In this document: in pieces, positions 26,401 to 37,945 of the stretch
How the letters are laid out: every line of letters begins with the position of its first letter
Position numbering within the stretch: position 1 is the first letter of the stretch
DNA from: Neocallimastix lanati (nom. inval.)
Lineage: Eukaryota > Neocallimastigomycota > Neocallimastigomycetes > Neocallimastigales > Neocallimastigaceae
Direction: 5' to 3'
Length of the DNA stretch: 64,000 nucleotides
Assembly: GCA_016946835.1 (NCBI GenBank)
Contig: JACVTC010000183.1
Coordinates: 129,501 to 193,500 of the forward strand
Position numbers and translations under genes: made by a program
The notes under the pieces: generated by a model
Database searches by the model: none
The model's input: only the letters and a program-made list of their open reading frames with translations
Told to the model about the DNA's origin: nothing

Positions 26401-26837
26401 AATTCATTTCATTTTTTATCTTATTATAAACTATTTTAAAATAATAAGAATTAATTATTTAGCTTAATGTAATAAAAAGTATAATATAAATAATAAAAGA
26501 TTTATAAAAAGTGTCAATTATAAATTATAATAATATAAAAACATAATATGTTATAAGTATATAAAAAATTATAAATAATAAATAATTAAATAGATATTTT
26601 TTATTTTATTATACTTTTATTAATTATATCTTAAATTATTATCTTTATACATTGATATGTTTTTTAAATTTAACTATTTGATGGATTAATATTAATTAGA
26701 ATTAAAATAAAAATTAAATTTTCTTCATAAAAAAACTTTTTATATGTAGATAATTTAATTTTTTTAATTCTAATTTTTAAATAACAGCGTTCATTATACA
26801 ATGGGTAATAAGATAATTATATTTACATAAAAATATA

Positions 26838-26873
<36 letters not shown>

Positions 26874-27330
26874 AATTTAATAATCTTTCTAAAAAAAAAT
26901 TTAATATTTAAAAGATGATATTATTATATTTTTAATATTATTATTAATATTATTATGCTTTTTATAAATATACTGTAAGTTTCAAATTATAAATATATAT
27001 AAGATATGACATAATTTAGAATTAATATGTCTTAAATTGGAAAAATACATAATTATTCTTTTTTTTTTTTTTCTTTTTTTAGGAAAAAAAAATATTAAAT
27101 TTTTTTAATTTAATTAAATTTTTTATTACCTTTAATAATAAATTAAAATATTACACAATTACACCATATATTTTTATTAATATTATCATAACTCTATTTA
27201 TATATTCATTTTTAATTACTTTAATTTTTTATTTTTAATTAGTAAATTTATTATTTTAAAAATAAGAATAATTAAATTATATTTTTAATTTTTTTTTTGT
27301 TTATTAATAATATAAAAAACATTAAACAAA
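26401..27330. other. AT-rich upstream region of the first nitroreductase gene
   Basis: No gene. It contains a (TA)n run at about 26,840-26,870 and several A/T homopolymers. The promoter of the following gene must lie here, but no specific element stands out. Confidence 0.5.
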
Positions 27331-28104
27331 ATGAATCCAGTATTAGAAAGTCTTTTTAAACATCAATCAATTCGTAAATATAAAAATCAGCCTCTTGAAG
27401 ACGAAAAATTAAATCTTATTGTTAAAGCTGCCCAAGCAGCACCAAATTGGTGTAATGGTCAACAAGTCTCTATTATTGTCGTTAGAGACCCAGAACGTAA
27501 AGCTAGACTAGCTAAATTGAATTTAAATCAACCTTATGTAGCTTCTTGCTCAGCCTTTTTAGTTTTCTGTGCTGATTATTACCGTGCTTCTCTTGCTTTT
27601 GAAAAAGTTGGAGATAAAGATTTCATTAAAAATTATCTTAGTCAAATAGATATTGTAATGGTTGGCGCTCATGATGTCGGTATTGCATTACAAAATGCTG
27701 TAGTTGCTGCTGAATCTTTAGGACTTGGTACTGTTCCAATTGGTACTATTCGTTCTCAAGCATTAGAAGTTGTAAAGGAACTTAATTTACCAAAATATGT
27801 TATTCCTATGATTGGTTTATGTGTTGGATACCCAGATGATGATCCAGGTGTTAAACCAAGATTACCACCCCAAGCTGTTTGCTTCAATGAACAATATGAT
27901 ACTAGTAAGTTACAATCTAATATTGATAATTATGATGATTTATTCAAAAAGTACGCTTCTGAAAGAGGTTCCAATGAACGTGAAATGAATTGGTCCGAAA
28001 GACTTTATCAATTATATACCGCATCTTATAATAATGGAAGATATGATGGTGATTATGAATTATTAAAACAACAAGGATTCATTAAAGTTGATAAGAAGAA
28101 TTAG
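27331..28104 (+). CDS. NfsA-type FMN nitroreductase / NADPH oxidoreductase (paralogue 1)
   Basis: A single uninterrupted frame of 257 residues. It reads along the whole length of the NfsA/FRP family: H-Q-S-I-R at 11-15 corresponds to the FMN-contacting HxSxR motif, followed by APNWCN near 36-41, NQPYVA and VFCAD near 70-90, the AAESLGLG FMN-binding turn near 130, the GLCVGYPDDDPGVKPRLP block near 168-186, and RGSNER near 212 (the family's NADPH-side arginine region). Such proteins are cytosolic homodimers that reduce quinones, nitro compounds or free flavin by two electrons. There is no signal peptide and no intron. The start is the first ATG, preceded by AACAAA. A close paralogue lies at 36,343 (roughly 70% identical by eye). 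The family is mostly bacterial, so an origin by transfer into a rumen fungus is likely but inferred. The physiological substrate is unknown. Confidence 0.93.
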   Translation: MNPVLESLFKHQSIRKYKNQPLEDEKLNLIVKAAQAAPNWCNGQQVSIIVVRDPERKARLAKLNLNQPYVASCSAFLVFCADYYRASLAFEKVGDKDFIKNYLSQIDIVMVGAHDVGIALQNAVVAAESLGLGTVPIGTIRSQALEVVKELNLPKYVIPMIGLCVGYPDDDPGVKPRLPPQAVCFNEQYDTSKLQSNIDNYDDLFKKYASERGSNEREMNWSERLYQLYTASYNNGRYDGDYELLKQQGFIKVDKKN

Positions 28105-29269
28105 AGTAATATATAATAAAATATGCTATTATTAAATTATATAATATATAATATTATATAAATGCAGTTTAAATAAAACAAAATTAAATAAAATAATAAG
28201 TAGTTAATGATTACATTTTATATCAATTATAAAATATAGATAAATATATATTTTAATAATATAGTTATACTATGATGTTTATTATTTCATTTATTAAAAT
28301 TTGAATATGTAGAAAAACAATATGTGATTAAATGAACATTTTAGATATATATATAAAAAAAAGAAAAATATTATTACTGACAGCTATTATTTCTATAATT
28401 TGGGAAATAAAAGGAGATATATGCTATAATTAATAATATATTTTAATAAAAGAATTTTTACATCTTAATTACCAAAAAAAATATAATTAAAATATATAAT
28501 AAATTCAAATGTATAATGGAATATTTTAAGTATAATAATAATTAAAAAAATATTAATGATAATAATAAATAATAAAAAAAAATTATAAATTACAAAAAAA
28601 AAATAAATAAATATATAAGTAAATAAAAAAAAAAAAAAGAAAGAAAAAAGAAGATAAATTAAATAATTTAAAAAATATATATATAAATATATATATATTT
28701 GATATTTATTGATTTGTACACACATCATAATTTGTATCGGTATCAAAATGTGTAAGGAATTTTATTAATTATAAATATTATTAATATATAATTTACTTTG
28801 AAATAATAGGCTTTTAAGTATATTCCTTCAATTAACTATTTACTTTTCGACTAAAAATTTTATTTAAATTGTTCATTAATAATAAAATGGGTTTATTAAT
28901 TATATATTTAAATTTCAAAAAATAATTATATTTTTTATTTTTTTAGAAAAAAAAAATTATAAATTATTTTGAATTTAATTTTTTAATTATTTATGATTAA
29001 TCAAAGCTTCTTAAATTAAATAAGATATTAATATTACTTAATTGACATTAAATAAAAGTATAAATTATATTTTTTTAATTAAAAATATATATTCATATAT
29101 ATATATTTATTTTTTTTAAAAGAAAATGAAAAAAAAAAAAAAAAAAATACAGTCTTTGAAAATCATTTCGAACATCAATATATTCGTATGTAAAAAGTTC
29201 AATCCCTTCAAACTGAACAAAATTAGTAATATGGGTAACATGTTACAAGTATTATTTTTTATTAATAGT
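28105..29269. other. AT-rich stretch, no gene seen
   Basis: Low-complexity sequence with A- and T-runs. The 93-codon minus-strand frame around 28,465-28,746 is almost only Ile/Phe/Tyr and is a composition artefact. Confidence 0.5.
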
Positions 29270-29361
29270 TCTTAAAAAACTATTGTTTTACTAAAACTGT
29301 TAATATTTTGTCTTTATGGATTTTAAATGTAATTTTATTTTTTATTTTATAGCTATATGTG
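29270..29361. repeat. Left edge of the ~270-bp tandem repeat
   Basis: The phrase TTTATGGATTTTAAATGTAA followed by a T-rich stretch and AGCTAT matches the end of the tandem units found right of the transposon (32,277 onward). This partial unit was separated from the array by the Mutator-like insertion. Confidence 0.7.
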
Positions 29362-29517
29362 GGAGTATTGCATTTCGACATAATTTATTTTTGATCATTT
29401 ATTTATGTATTACAATGTGGCTTGTATAAAGAAATGAATAGGAATAGGGTTAAATTTATTTTTATTTTTATTTTTATTTTTTTAATGCTAAAATACATTT
29501 ATTCATTTCTTTTTTTT

Positions 29518-29664
29518 ATAAATAAAAATATACGTTGAAAATAGTGGCGTATTACATATATTATACACATTGTACAAATATTTATGTATAATCATCATAA
29601 AATTTTGTACAATGTGTATAATATATGTAATACGCCACTATTTTCAACGTATATTTTTATTTAT
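29518..29664. repeat. Perfect 61-bp inverted repeat (foldback element)
   Basis: Positions 29,518-29,578 and 29,604-29,664 are exact reverse complements over 61 bp, with a 25-bp spacer. The arms contain the word AGTGGCGTATTACATA. Left of it, the similarity of the arms continues imperfectly. It lies inside the MULE, 60 bp in from its left inverted end. A perfect match over this length means recent origin or maintenance; it could be a nested foldback MITE. Confidence 0.9.
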
Positions 29665-29955
29665 TGTATTTTAACATTAAAAAATAAAATAAAAACTAAA
29701 AAAAGAATAAATAAAAGAATAAATAGGTTTTCTGTTAAGAATTTTATTTTGTTTTTATTTTATTTTTATTTTATTTTATTATTATATTTTATTTCATTAT
29801 TATATTTTATTATTAAATATTTTAATAATAAAACCTTTCCATTTTATTTTATTTAAATAAAATAAATAAAATTTTATATTTTATTATTAAATTATTTAAA
29901 TAATAGAATAAAACTTATTATAATATTAAATATTTATTATTAATAAAATTAAAAT

Positions 29956-30180
29956 ATTGATATTGATATTAATAAAATATATTGATATTGATATTAATAA
30001 AATATATTGATATTGATATTAATAAAATATATTGATATTGATATTAATAAAATATATTGATATTGATATTAATAAAATATTTTGATATTGATATTAATAA
30101 AATATTTTGATATTGATATTAATAAAATATTTTGATATTGATATTAATATAATATATTGATGTTGATATTAATATAATTT
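29956..30180. repeat. 25-bp minisatellite
   Basis: About nine head-to-tail copies of a 25-bp unit built on ATTGATATTGATATTAATAA plus AATAT. It lies inside the MULE, downstream of its transposase gene. The last copies are diverged. Confidence 0.9.
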
Positions 30181-30374
30181 AAACTATATATATTCTAGTT
30201 AATTATTATTTATTAATTTAGAGCGTGTTTAATTCTAATAAGCATTTATACCATAAATCTATGATATCATTTTTATTACATTTTTTATCAATCAATTCGG
30301 ATTCCTTTTTTTTGTATTTTTTAATTAAATCATTGATTTCATCAGTTTTTGTTACTATTCTTCTTTTTTTTTTT

Positions 30375-31631
30375 TCAAACCCCTTCAATTTTCTTTTTGT
30401 AATTATTATAAGATAAAGATTCTTCTCTTTTTAAATGATAAATCAATTCATAGAAAGAAGTTTTTTTGCAAAACAATTTTTTTAAGTAATTATTAAAAGA
30501 TTCTGAAGCATTATTTGTTATGCGGTTTATATCGTTATAATAATTCCAATATTTAATATCATATTTATATAAATAAGTCTTATTAAAATATTCCAAAAAA
30601 TTTAAAAAATTGAAATAATTATATATTTGACATATAATTTTAATATAATTATAAATATCAAATATATATTCAGGATTTATAAAAGGAAAATTTGTTATAG
30701 CATTATAAAACAAATAAATTTTATTATTATTTTCAACTTCATTATAACATAATTTATTTTTTTGAACTTCTAACGATCTTTTATAATGCCATACACAATA
30801 TTTAATAGTAATATTAGAAAATATTTTAATGGCAGCATTGGATATACCTTTTTCTAAATCACAATGCAAAATTTTTGGTGTAACTATAATATTATTATTA
30901 TATTTGCTTGCATTCTTTTTTAATTCTTCAAATAACAATTCATAGGTTGCTTGTTCTTTATTATTTAATATAGATAATGATGTAGTGTAAAAACTATTTA
31001 TTTCTGGAGCATATACTCTTGTTATAAACACTTGATAACTAAATATTGGTGCAATATAAAATGTACCATCAGCAAATATATTTTCGTTGTATTTAATAAA
31101 CAATTCTGTTTGGAATGGTGATTGAAAAATTATAATATTAGAATTTTTGAATATCATAAAATTTTCATCTCTTTCGTTTATATAATATTCAGATTCATCT
31201 GGAATTTCATTAAATTTTGATATATCAGGAGGTAGTTGTTTTTTTATATATCTTGATATTTGGGATTTAATTGAACTATAATCAGGGCATATCAATCCAA
31301 TTTCTTCAGATATTTCATTATATATATGTTTTGGATTTATATCAAATGGGATTGAGGTTTTTCTAATTTCATTTTTCATTTTATGTTTTACTATTGATAC
31401 AGATGCATCATATTCTTTTCCTGGATGAGTATGTTTGTTTTCATATTTTATTACTTTATTATTATCATTTAGAATAAGATAAGATTTACATTTTTTAACT
31501 GTTTTATATTCAGTACATTTGAATACTTTTGTATTATTCCTTATATACCATAAATTAAATTTATATTTTCTGTTTACAATGATTTGGTTTTTTTCTTTAT
31601 TAGTTTCACTTATTTCTAATTTATCGTCCAT
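30375..31631 (-). CDS. FLYWCH-MULE transposase of the Mutator-like element
   Basis: A 418-codon frame. Residues ~20-68 form a FLYWCH-type zinc finger (aromatic words LWYI, two Cys in CTEYKTVKKC, and a final HTH). Residues ~180-400 are a MULE transposase core: FADGTFYIAP with the first catalytic Asp, HCDLEKGISNAA with the second, then CVWHYKRSL (the family's C/H motif) and NNASESFNNYLKK late in the domain. It would cut and paste the element at its inverted ends. The frame stops at KKIEGV. A neighbouring frame continues without a stop for about 55 codons to 30,218 (words RRIVTKTDEINDLIKKY, IDLWYKCLLELNTL), so a one-base frameshift near 30,385 probably removed the C-terminus. The gene is likely recently inactivated or lightly truncated. 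Confidence 0.9.
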   Translation of the reverse strand: MDDKLEISETNKEKNQIIVNRKYKFNLWYIRNNTKVFKCTEYKTVKKCKSYLILNDNNKVIKYENKHTHPGKEYDASVSIVKHKMKNEIRKTSIPFDINPKHIYNEISEEIGLICPDYSSIKSQISRYIKKQLPPDISKFNEIPDESEYYINERDENFMIFKNSNIIIFQSPFQTELFIKYNENIFADGTFYIAPIFSYQVFITRVYAPEINSFYTTSLSILNNKEQATYELLFEELKKNASKYNNNIIVTPKILHCDLEKGISNAAIKIFSNITIKYCVWHYKRSLEVQKNKLCYNEVENNNKIYLFYNAITNFPFINPEYIFDIYNYIKIICQIYNYFNFLNFLEYFNKTYLYKYDIKYWNYYNDINRITNNASESFNNYLKKLFCKKTSFYELIYHLKREESLSYNNYKKKIEGV

Positions 31632-32276
31632 TTATTATAAATATTTTAAATTAAAAGTTTTATTTTTTATTTTTTAATTTTTTTTGTTTTAATCTATTTT
31701 TTTAATCTTATATTTTACTTTATTCTTTTTTTTTTTATTATTATTTTACTTTATTATTTATTTTTTTTATTTTTTATTTTTTTTTTATTTTTTTATTTTT
31801 TATTTTACTTTATTTTTTATTTTTTATTTCACTTTATCATTTATTTTTTTATGTTTTATATTTTACTTTATTATTTTTTTTTATGTTTTATATTTTACTT
31901 TATTATTTTTTTTTATATTTTATTTTACTTTATTATTTTTTTTATATTTTATTTTACATTATTATTTATTATTTATTTATTTTTTATTTATTTTTTTTAT
32001 TTTTTATTTACTTTTTTTTTTTTTTATTTACTTTTTTTATTTTTTTTTTTTATTTTTTTTATTTTTTTTTATTTTTTTTTATTTATTTTTATTTATTTTT
32101 TTTTTTTTATTTTTTATTTTACTTTATTACTGTAAATGTTATTAAAATTATAAAAAAAAAAAAAAAAAAAAAATTTAACCCTATCCTATTCATTTATTTT
32201 TATAAGCCACATTGTAATACATGAATAAATGATTATACATAAATTATGTCGAAATTCTTCACATTCGCTATATGTG

Positions 32277-35230
32277 TATTAACCATAATTCTATGTAATC
32301 ATGTGATAAAATATAATTATAAATTTATTAATATAAATTTTAAAAATAATATGAATTAACAAAACTGATGAAATTTGAAATTATTAAAGAAATTCATTAA
32401 AATCTTTATTCATAGTTAAAATCGAATATTTTTATTTAATATATGTATTGAAAAAGATTTTATTTCTTAAACTGTGATTAACTTCTTCTTTATGGATTTT
32501 TAAAGTAATTTTGGTTTCATTTTAAAACTATTTGTACATTAACCATAAATTCTATTAAATCATGTGATAAAATATAAATTTTATAAATTTATTAATATAA
32601 ATTATAAAAGTAATATGAATTAATAAAACTGATGAAATTTGAAATTATTAATGAAATTCATTAAAATCTTTAAATATAGTTAAAATCAAATATCTTTACT
32701 TAATATACGTATTGAAAAAGATTATATTTTCTATACCATGATTATCTTTTTCTTTATGGATTTTTAAAGTAATTTTGGTTTCATTTTAAAACTATTTGTA
32801 CATTAGCCATAAATTCTATTAAATCATGTGATAAAATATATTTATTTAAATTTTTATAAACTTATTAATATAAATATAAATTATAAAAGTATTATGAATT
32901 AACAAAATTGATGAAATTTGAAATTATTAATGAAATTCATTAAAATCTTTAAATATAGTTAAAATCAAATATTTTTATTTAATATATATATTAAAAGAGA
33001 TTTTCTTAAACCATGATTATCTTTTTCTTTATGGATTTTAAAAGTAATTTATTTTTCATTTTAAAGCTATTTGTACATTAACCATAAATTCTATTAAATC
33101 ATGTGATAAAATATAATTATAAATTTATTAACTTATTAATATAAATTATAAAAGTAATACGAATTAACAAAACTGATGAAATTTGAAATTATTAATGAAA
33201 TTCATTAAAATCTTTAAATATAGTTAAAATCAAATATCTTTACTTAATATACATATTGAAAAAGATTATATTTTCTATACCATGATTATCTTTTTCTTTA
33301 TTGATTTTTTAAGTAATTTTGGTTTCCTTTTAAAACTATTTGTACATTAACCATAAATTCTATTAAATCATGTGATAAAATATATTTATTTAAATTTTTA
33401 TAAACTTATTAATATAAATTATAAAAGTAATATGAATTAATAAAACTGATGAAATTTGAAATTATTAATGAAATTCATTAAAATCTTTAAATATATTTGA
33501 AACAGAATATCTTTACTTAATATACGTATTGAAAAAGATTTTATTTCTTAAACCATGATTATCTTTTTCTTTATGGATTTTAAAAGTAATTATATTTTTC
33601 ATTTTAAAGCTATTTGTATATTAACCATAAATTCTATTAAATCATATGACAAAATATAAATTTTATAATTTATTAATATAAATTATAAAAAGTAATACGA
33701 ATTAACAAAACTGATGAAATTTGAAATTATTAATGAAATTCATTAAAATCTTTAAATATATTTGAAACAGAATATCTTTATTTAATATACGTATTGAAAA
33801 AGATTTTATTTCTTAAACCATGATTATCTTTTTCTTTATGGATTTTAAAAGTAATTATATTTTTCATTTTAAAGCTATTTGTATATTAACCATAAATTCT
33901 ATTAAATCATATGACAAAATATAAATTTTATAATTTATTAATATAAATTATAAAAGTAATACGAATTAACAAAACTGATGAAATTTGAAATTATTAATGA
34001 AATTCATTAAAATCTTTAAATATAGTTGAAACAGAATTTCTTTACTTAATATACATATTGAAAAAGATTTTATTTCTTAAACTGTGATTATCTTCTTCTT
34101 TATGGAATTTTAAAAGTAATTTTTTTTTTTTTGGTTAAAACTATTTATCTATTTATACATTAACCATAAATTCTATTAAATCATGTGATAAAATACAATT
34201 ATTTAAATTTTTATAAATTTATTAATATAAATTATAAAAATAATGTGAATTAATAAAACTGATGAAATTTGAAATTATTAATGAAATTCATTAAAATCTT
34301 TAAATATAGTTGAAACAGAATTTCTTTACTTAATATACATATTGAAAAAGATTTTATTTCTTAAACTGTGATTATCTTCTTCTTTATGGAATTTTAAAAG
34401 TAATTTTTTTTTTTTTGGTTAAAACTATTTATCTATTTATACATTAACCATAAATTCTATTAAATCATGTGATAAAATACAATTATTTAAATTTTTATAA
34501 ATTTATTAATATAAATTATAAAAATAATGTGAATTAATAAAACTGATGAAATTTGAAATTATTAATGAAATTCATTAAAATCTTTAAATATAGTTAAAAT
34601 CAAATATTTTTATTTAATATATTTATTAAAAGAGACTTTATTTCTTAAACCATGATTATCTTTTTCTTTATGGATTTTAAATGTAATTATATTTTTCATT
34701 TTAAATCTATTTGTATATTAACCATAAATTCCATTAAATCATATGACAAAATATAAATTTTATAAATTTATTAAAATAAATTATAAAAGTAATAAGAATT
34801 AATAAAACTGATGAAATTTTAAATTATTAATGAAATTCATTAAAATTTATAAATATAGTTAAAATCAAATATTTTTATTTAATATATGTATTGAAAAAGA
34901 TTTTATTTCTTAAACTGTGATTTACTTCTTCTTTATGGATTTTTAAAGTAATTTTGGTTTCATTTTAAAACTATTTATACATTAACCATAAATTCTATGA
35001 AATCATGTGATAAAATATAATTATAAATTTATTAATATAAATTTTAAAAATAATATGAATTAACAAAACTGATGAAAATTGAAATTATTAATGAAATTCA
35101 TTAAAATCTTTAAACATAGTTAAAATCGAATAGTTTTATTTAATATATGTATTTGAAAAGATTTTATTTCTTAAACCATGATTATCTTTTTCTTTATGGA
35201 TTTTAAAAGTAATTTTCTTTTTCATTTTGA
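32277..35230. repeat. Tandem array of eleven ~261-284 bp units
   Basis: The phrase ACCATAAATTCTATTAAATC recurs at about 32,281, 32,542, 32,806, 33,081, 33,350, 33,624, 33,889, 34,163, 34,447, 34,721 and 34,985, giving spacings of 261-284 bp. Each unit also has AAAACTGATGAAATTTGAAA and a TTCTTTATGGAATTT-like word. Neighbouring units around 34,023 and 34,307 look identical over ~284 bp, and a second near-identical pair lies at 33,497 and 33,762, which points to recent local duplication. No coding potential. Confidence 0.93.
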
Positions 35231-36342
35231 ATAAAATATTTTATTATAAATACATAAAATATGTGGAAATCATATGATTTTTAAAATAATTATCAAATAA
35301 TATAAATTAACTAAAACTGGCGATATTTGATATTATTAAAATGAAAAAAATTGCTTTTAAAGTTCATTAATAAAAAAACAATCATAGTTTTAGTAATAAA
35401 ATCGTTTTTAAAAAATCTATTTAATAAAAATATTCTATTAACATTATTTAAAAATTCGAAAATTTTCATTAATAAAAACATTTTATGAAAAATATATAAA
35501 TTATTATAAAAATAGTATAAAATATATAGAATCATATGATCTTTTAAAATAATTTTTAAAATAATTATCATAATAATAAATAAAATGAAACTACTACTAA
35601 AAACTTGAATATTTTTATGTATTTAAAAAGTATTTTTACTTTTCATTTTAAAAATAAATTTTTTGACAGCTATTTTATGCAAATTATTTAAAATTTTATA
35701 AAAATAACATAAAATTTATAAAAATCATATGATCTTTAAAATGATTTATTTTTTTAGAAAGAACTTTCATAATTCTATTTATTTTATTTAAATACTTCAT
35801 TTATTTACTATAACAAAACTAAAAAAAATCTATTTACTTTATTTTCAAATTACAAGACAAAAAAGAATGTCCAAAGCTATTGTTAATTATTCTTTTTATA
35901 TAAACTATTTAAGCTATTATATTTCTATATTTCTAACCAATTATTATTATACATTTAATGTATGATATATATTACATTATAACAATTTCATTTATAATTT
36001 CTTTTGTTTTTTAATTTAATAAATTTTTGCTACATTAATTTAATATTAGAACTAATTAATATATAAAATTTATATTTTATAAATAATTTTCACTAATATA
36101 CAAATATGTTTAATCATGGAATATATTCTTATTATATTAAGTATAATATATAAATATATATATTATATAATTAATTAATATATTATATAAGAATTAATAG
36201 AATATATTTGTAAATAATTAATTAATAATAGGTAATCAATAAATATTAAAATATAAAATTTTTATTTATATTTCTTTTAAAAAAAAAAGAATTTATTTTT
36301 TAAAAAAAAATAAATAAAAAGAAAAGTATATAAAAATTAAAA
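35231..36342. repeat. Decayed edge of the tandem array and upstream region of the second nitroreductase gene
   Basis: Diverged pieces of the array remain: ATCATATGAT followed by TTTAAAAT words near 35,267, 35,533 and 35,718. From about 35,800 on there is only AT-rich sequence. No gene. The promoter of the gene at 36,343 should lie in the last few hundred bases. Confidence 0.55.
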
Positions 36343-37113
36343 ATGAATCCAGTTCTTGAAAGTCTTTTTAAGCATAAGTCAATACGTAAATATAAGGATC
36401 AACCTCTTGAAGATGAAAAATTACAACTTATAATTAAGGCTGCCCAAGCTGCTCCAAATTGGTGTAATGCTCAACACGTTAGTATTATTGTTGTCAAAGA
36501 TAAAGCTCGTAAGCAAAAGCTTGCTGAATTGAGTTTAAATCAACCATATATTGCTTCATGTTCAGCCTTTTTAGTTTTTTGTGCTGATTTTTATCGTACA
36601 ATTTATGCTTTTGAAAAGAGTGGAAAGACTGAAGAAGAAAAGGATCAATACATTAAACAATTAGATAATCTTTTTGTTGGATCTCATGATGTCGGTATTG
36701 TTATGGAAAATGCTATTGTTGCTGCTGAATCATTAGGTCTTGGTACTGTTCCAATTGGTCTCATTCGTAAAGCTTCTCTTGAAGTTGTTAAGGAATTAGA
36801 ATTACCTAAATATGTAATTCCACTTGTTGGTTTATGTGTTGGTTATCCTGATCATGATCCAAATATGAAGCCAAGATTACCAGCTGCTGCTGTCTGTTTT
36901 AATGAAAAATATGATACTACTAAAAGTAAGGCTGGGGTTGATCAATTTGATGAAGAATTTAAGAAATATCTTGCTTCAAGAGATACTAATAATCGTGATG
37001 AAAATTGGAGTAGTGGTATTGCTGATAAGTACTTACAATTTAAGGACTTTTATGTTGATGACTATGAATTATTAAAGCAACAAGGCTTTATTTCTATTGA
37101 TAAAAAGGACTAA
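36343..37113 (+). CDS. NfsA-type FMN nitroreductase / NADPH oxidoreductase (paralogue 2)
   Basis: An uninterrupted frame of 256 residues, roughly 70% identical by eye to the protein at 27,331. It keeps H-K-S-I-R (11-15), APNWCN, NQPYIA, VFCAD, AAESLGLGTVPIG, GLCVGYPDHDPNMKPRLP and the C-terminal RDTNNR/NWS region of NfsA-like proteins. It differs from paralogue 1 by a short insertion near residue 95-105 and by scattered substitutions, so the duplication is not recent. Same strand, no intron, no targeting signal seen. It is predicted to be a cytosolic two-electron flavin reductase. The gene pair brackets the tandem array and the MULE. Transfer from bacteria followed by duplication is the likely history but is inferred. 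Confidence 0.93.
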   Translation: MNPVLESLFKHKSIRKYKDQPLEDEKLQLIIKAAQAAPNWCNAQHVSIIVVKDKARKQKLAELSLNQPYIASCSAFLVFCADFYRTIYAFEKSGKTEEEKDQYIKQLDNLFVGSHDVGIVMENAIVAAESLGLGTVPIGLIRKASLEVVKELELPKYVIPLVGLCVGYPDHDPNMKPRLPAAAVCFNEKYDTTKSKAGVDQFDEEFKKYLASRDTNNRDENWSSGIADKYLQFKDFYVDDYELLKQQGFISIDKKD

Positions 37114-37150
37114 TTTAATAATTAAATATTCAAGTAAATAATTTTTTTTT

Positions 37151-37185
<35 letters not shown>

Positions 37186-37904
37186 CAAAAAAAAAAAATA
37201 AAATGTAAATCTAAAAATATATCATAATTTGATGTAACAAACATCATTTAATTTTTAAAATATGAAATTAAATGTATTTTATATAATATAACGTATAATT
37301 TTATTTTGCTTATATATATAAAATCCGTTATTATATCTATTAGTAAAAACAAATATTTTGTTCAACAAAATAAAACAAACATACAAACAAAACAAAATAA
37401 ATAATGAAATAAAAAAAGAAAATAAAATAAATATATAAATTTTAGTAATTCAATATAAGAAAGTTTTTAATTTTATGTATAATATATAATAAATAAAAAG
37501 ATGATTTTAAATTTCTTTAATATTATATTATAAAAAATAATTGAAATTGCAATAATTTATTATATATAATTTACTGACTATATTTAATTTTGTAATATTT
37601 GATTAATCTTTGAATATTATATTCGATGTACTGAAATAATAAGATGAAAGTTTATTGATATAAACCATTTTGGAACAATTTATTAGTTTATCAATGAATT
37701 GATAATATTAATTGAATACTAGTTTTAATAATTTATTATTATTTATTATTTATTAATATTTAAATATTATATATATATATATATTTTTAGATACATTTAT
37801 TTTAAAAATATAATAAGAAAAAAATTATTATAAATTTAAAAAAATTAAAAAAAAAAAAAAAAAATGTATTATGTTTTATGTTTAGTTTATTATTGGTATG
37901 CTTT

Positions 37905-37945
<41 letters not shown>

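Larger units (their letters stand above)
29362..32267 (-). mobile_element. Mutator-like DNA transposon (MULE) with ~100-bp terminal inverted repeats
   Basis: The ends at 29,362-29,462 and 32,170-32,267 are inverted copies of each other. Shared words read inward are ATTTCGACATAATTTAT, TATTACAATGTGGCTT and AATAGGGTTAAATTT-like. Both sides are flanked by GCTATATGTG (29,352-29,361 and 32,267-32,276), giving a 9- or 10-bp target duplication as usual for Mutator. The element of ~2.9 kb carries a FLYWCH/MULE transposase gene on the minus strand, a perfect hairpin, a 25-bp minisatellite and a long T-rich stretch. It sits at the left edge of a tandem array. Confidence 0.88.

Noticed and set aside
28465-28746. 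93-codon minus-strand membrane protein
   Set aside because: Hydrophobicity comes from A/T-only codons; no start context or conserved pattern.
31640-32224. Overlapping 94- and 113-codon frames rich in Phe
   Set aside because: They translate a T-rich tract inside the MULE and have no protein-like composition.
29956-35230. CRISPR array
   Set aside because: Repeats are contiguous tandem units without unique spacers, in a eukaryotic context.
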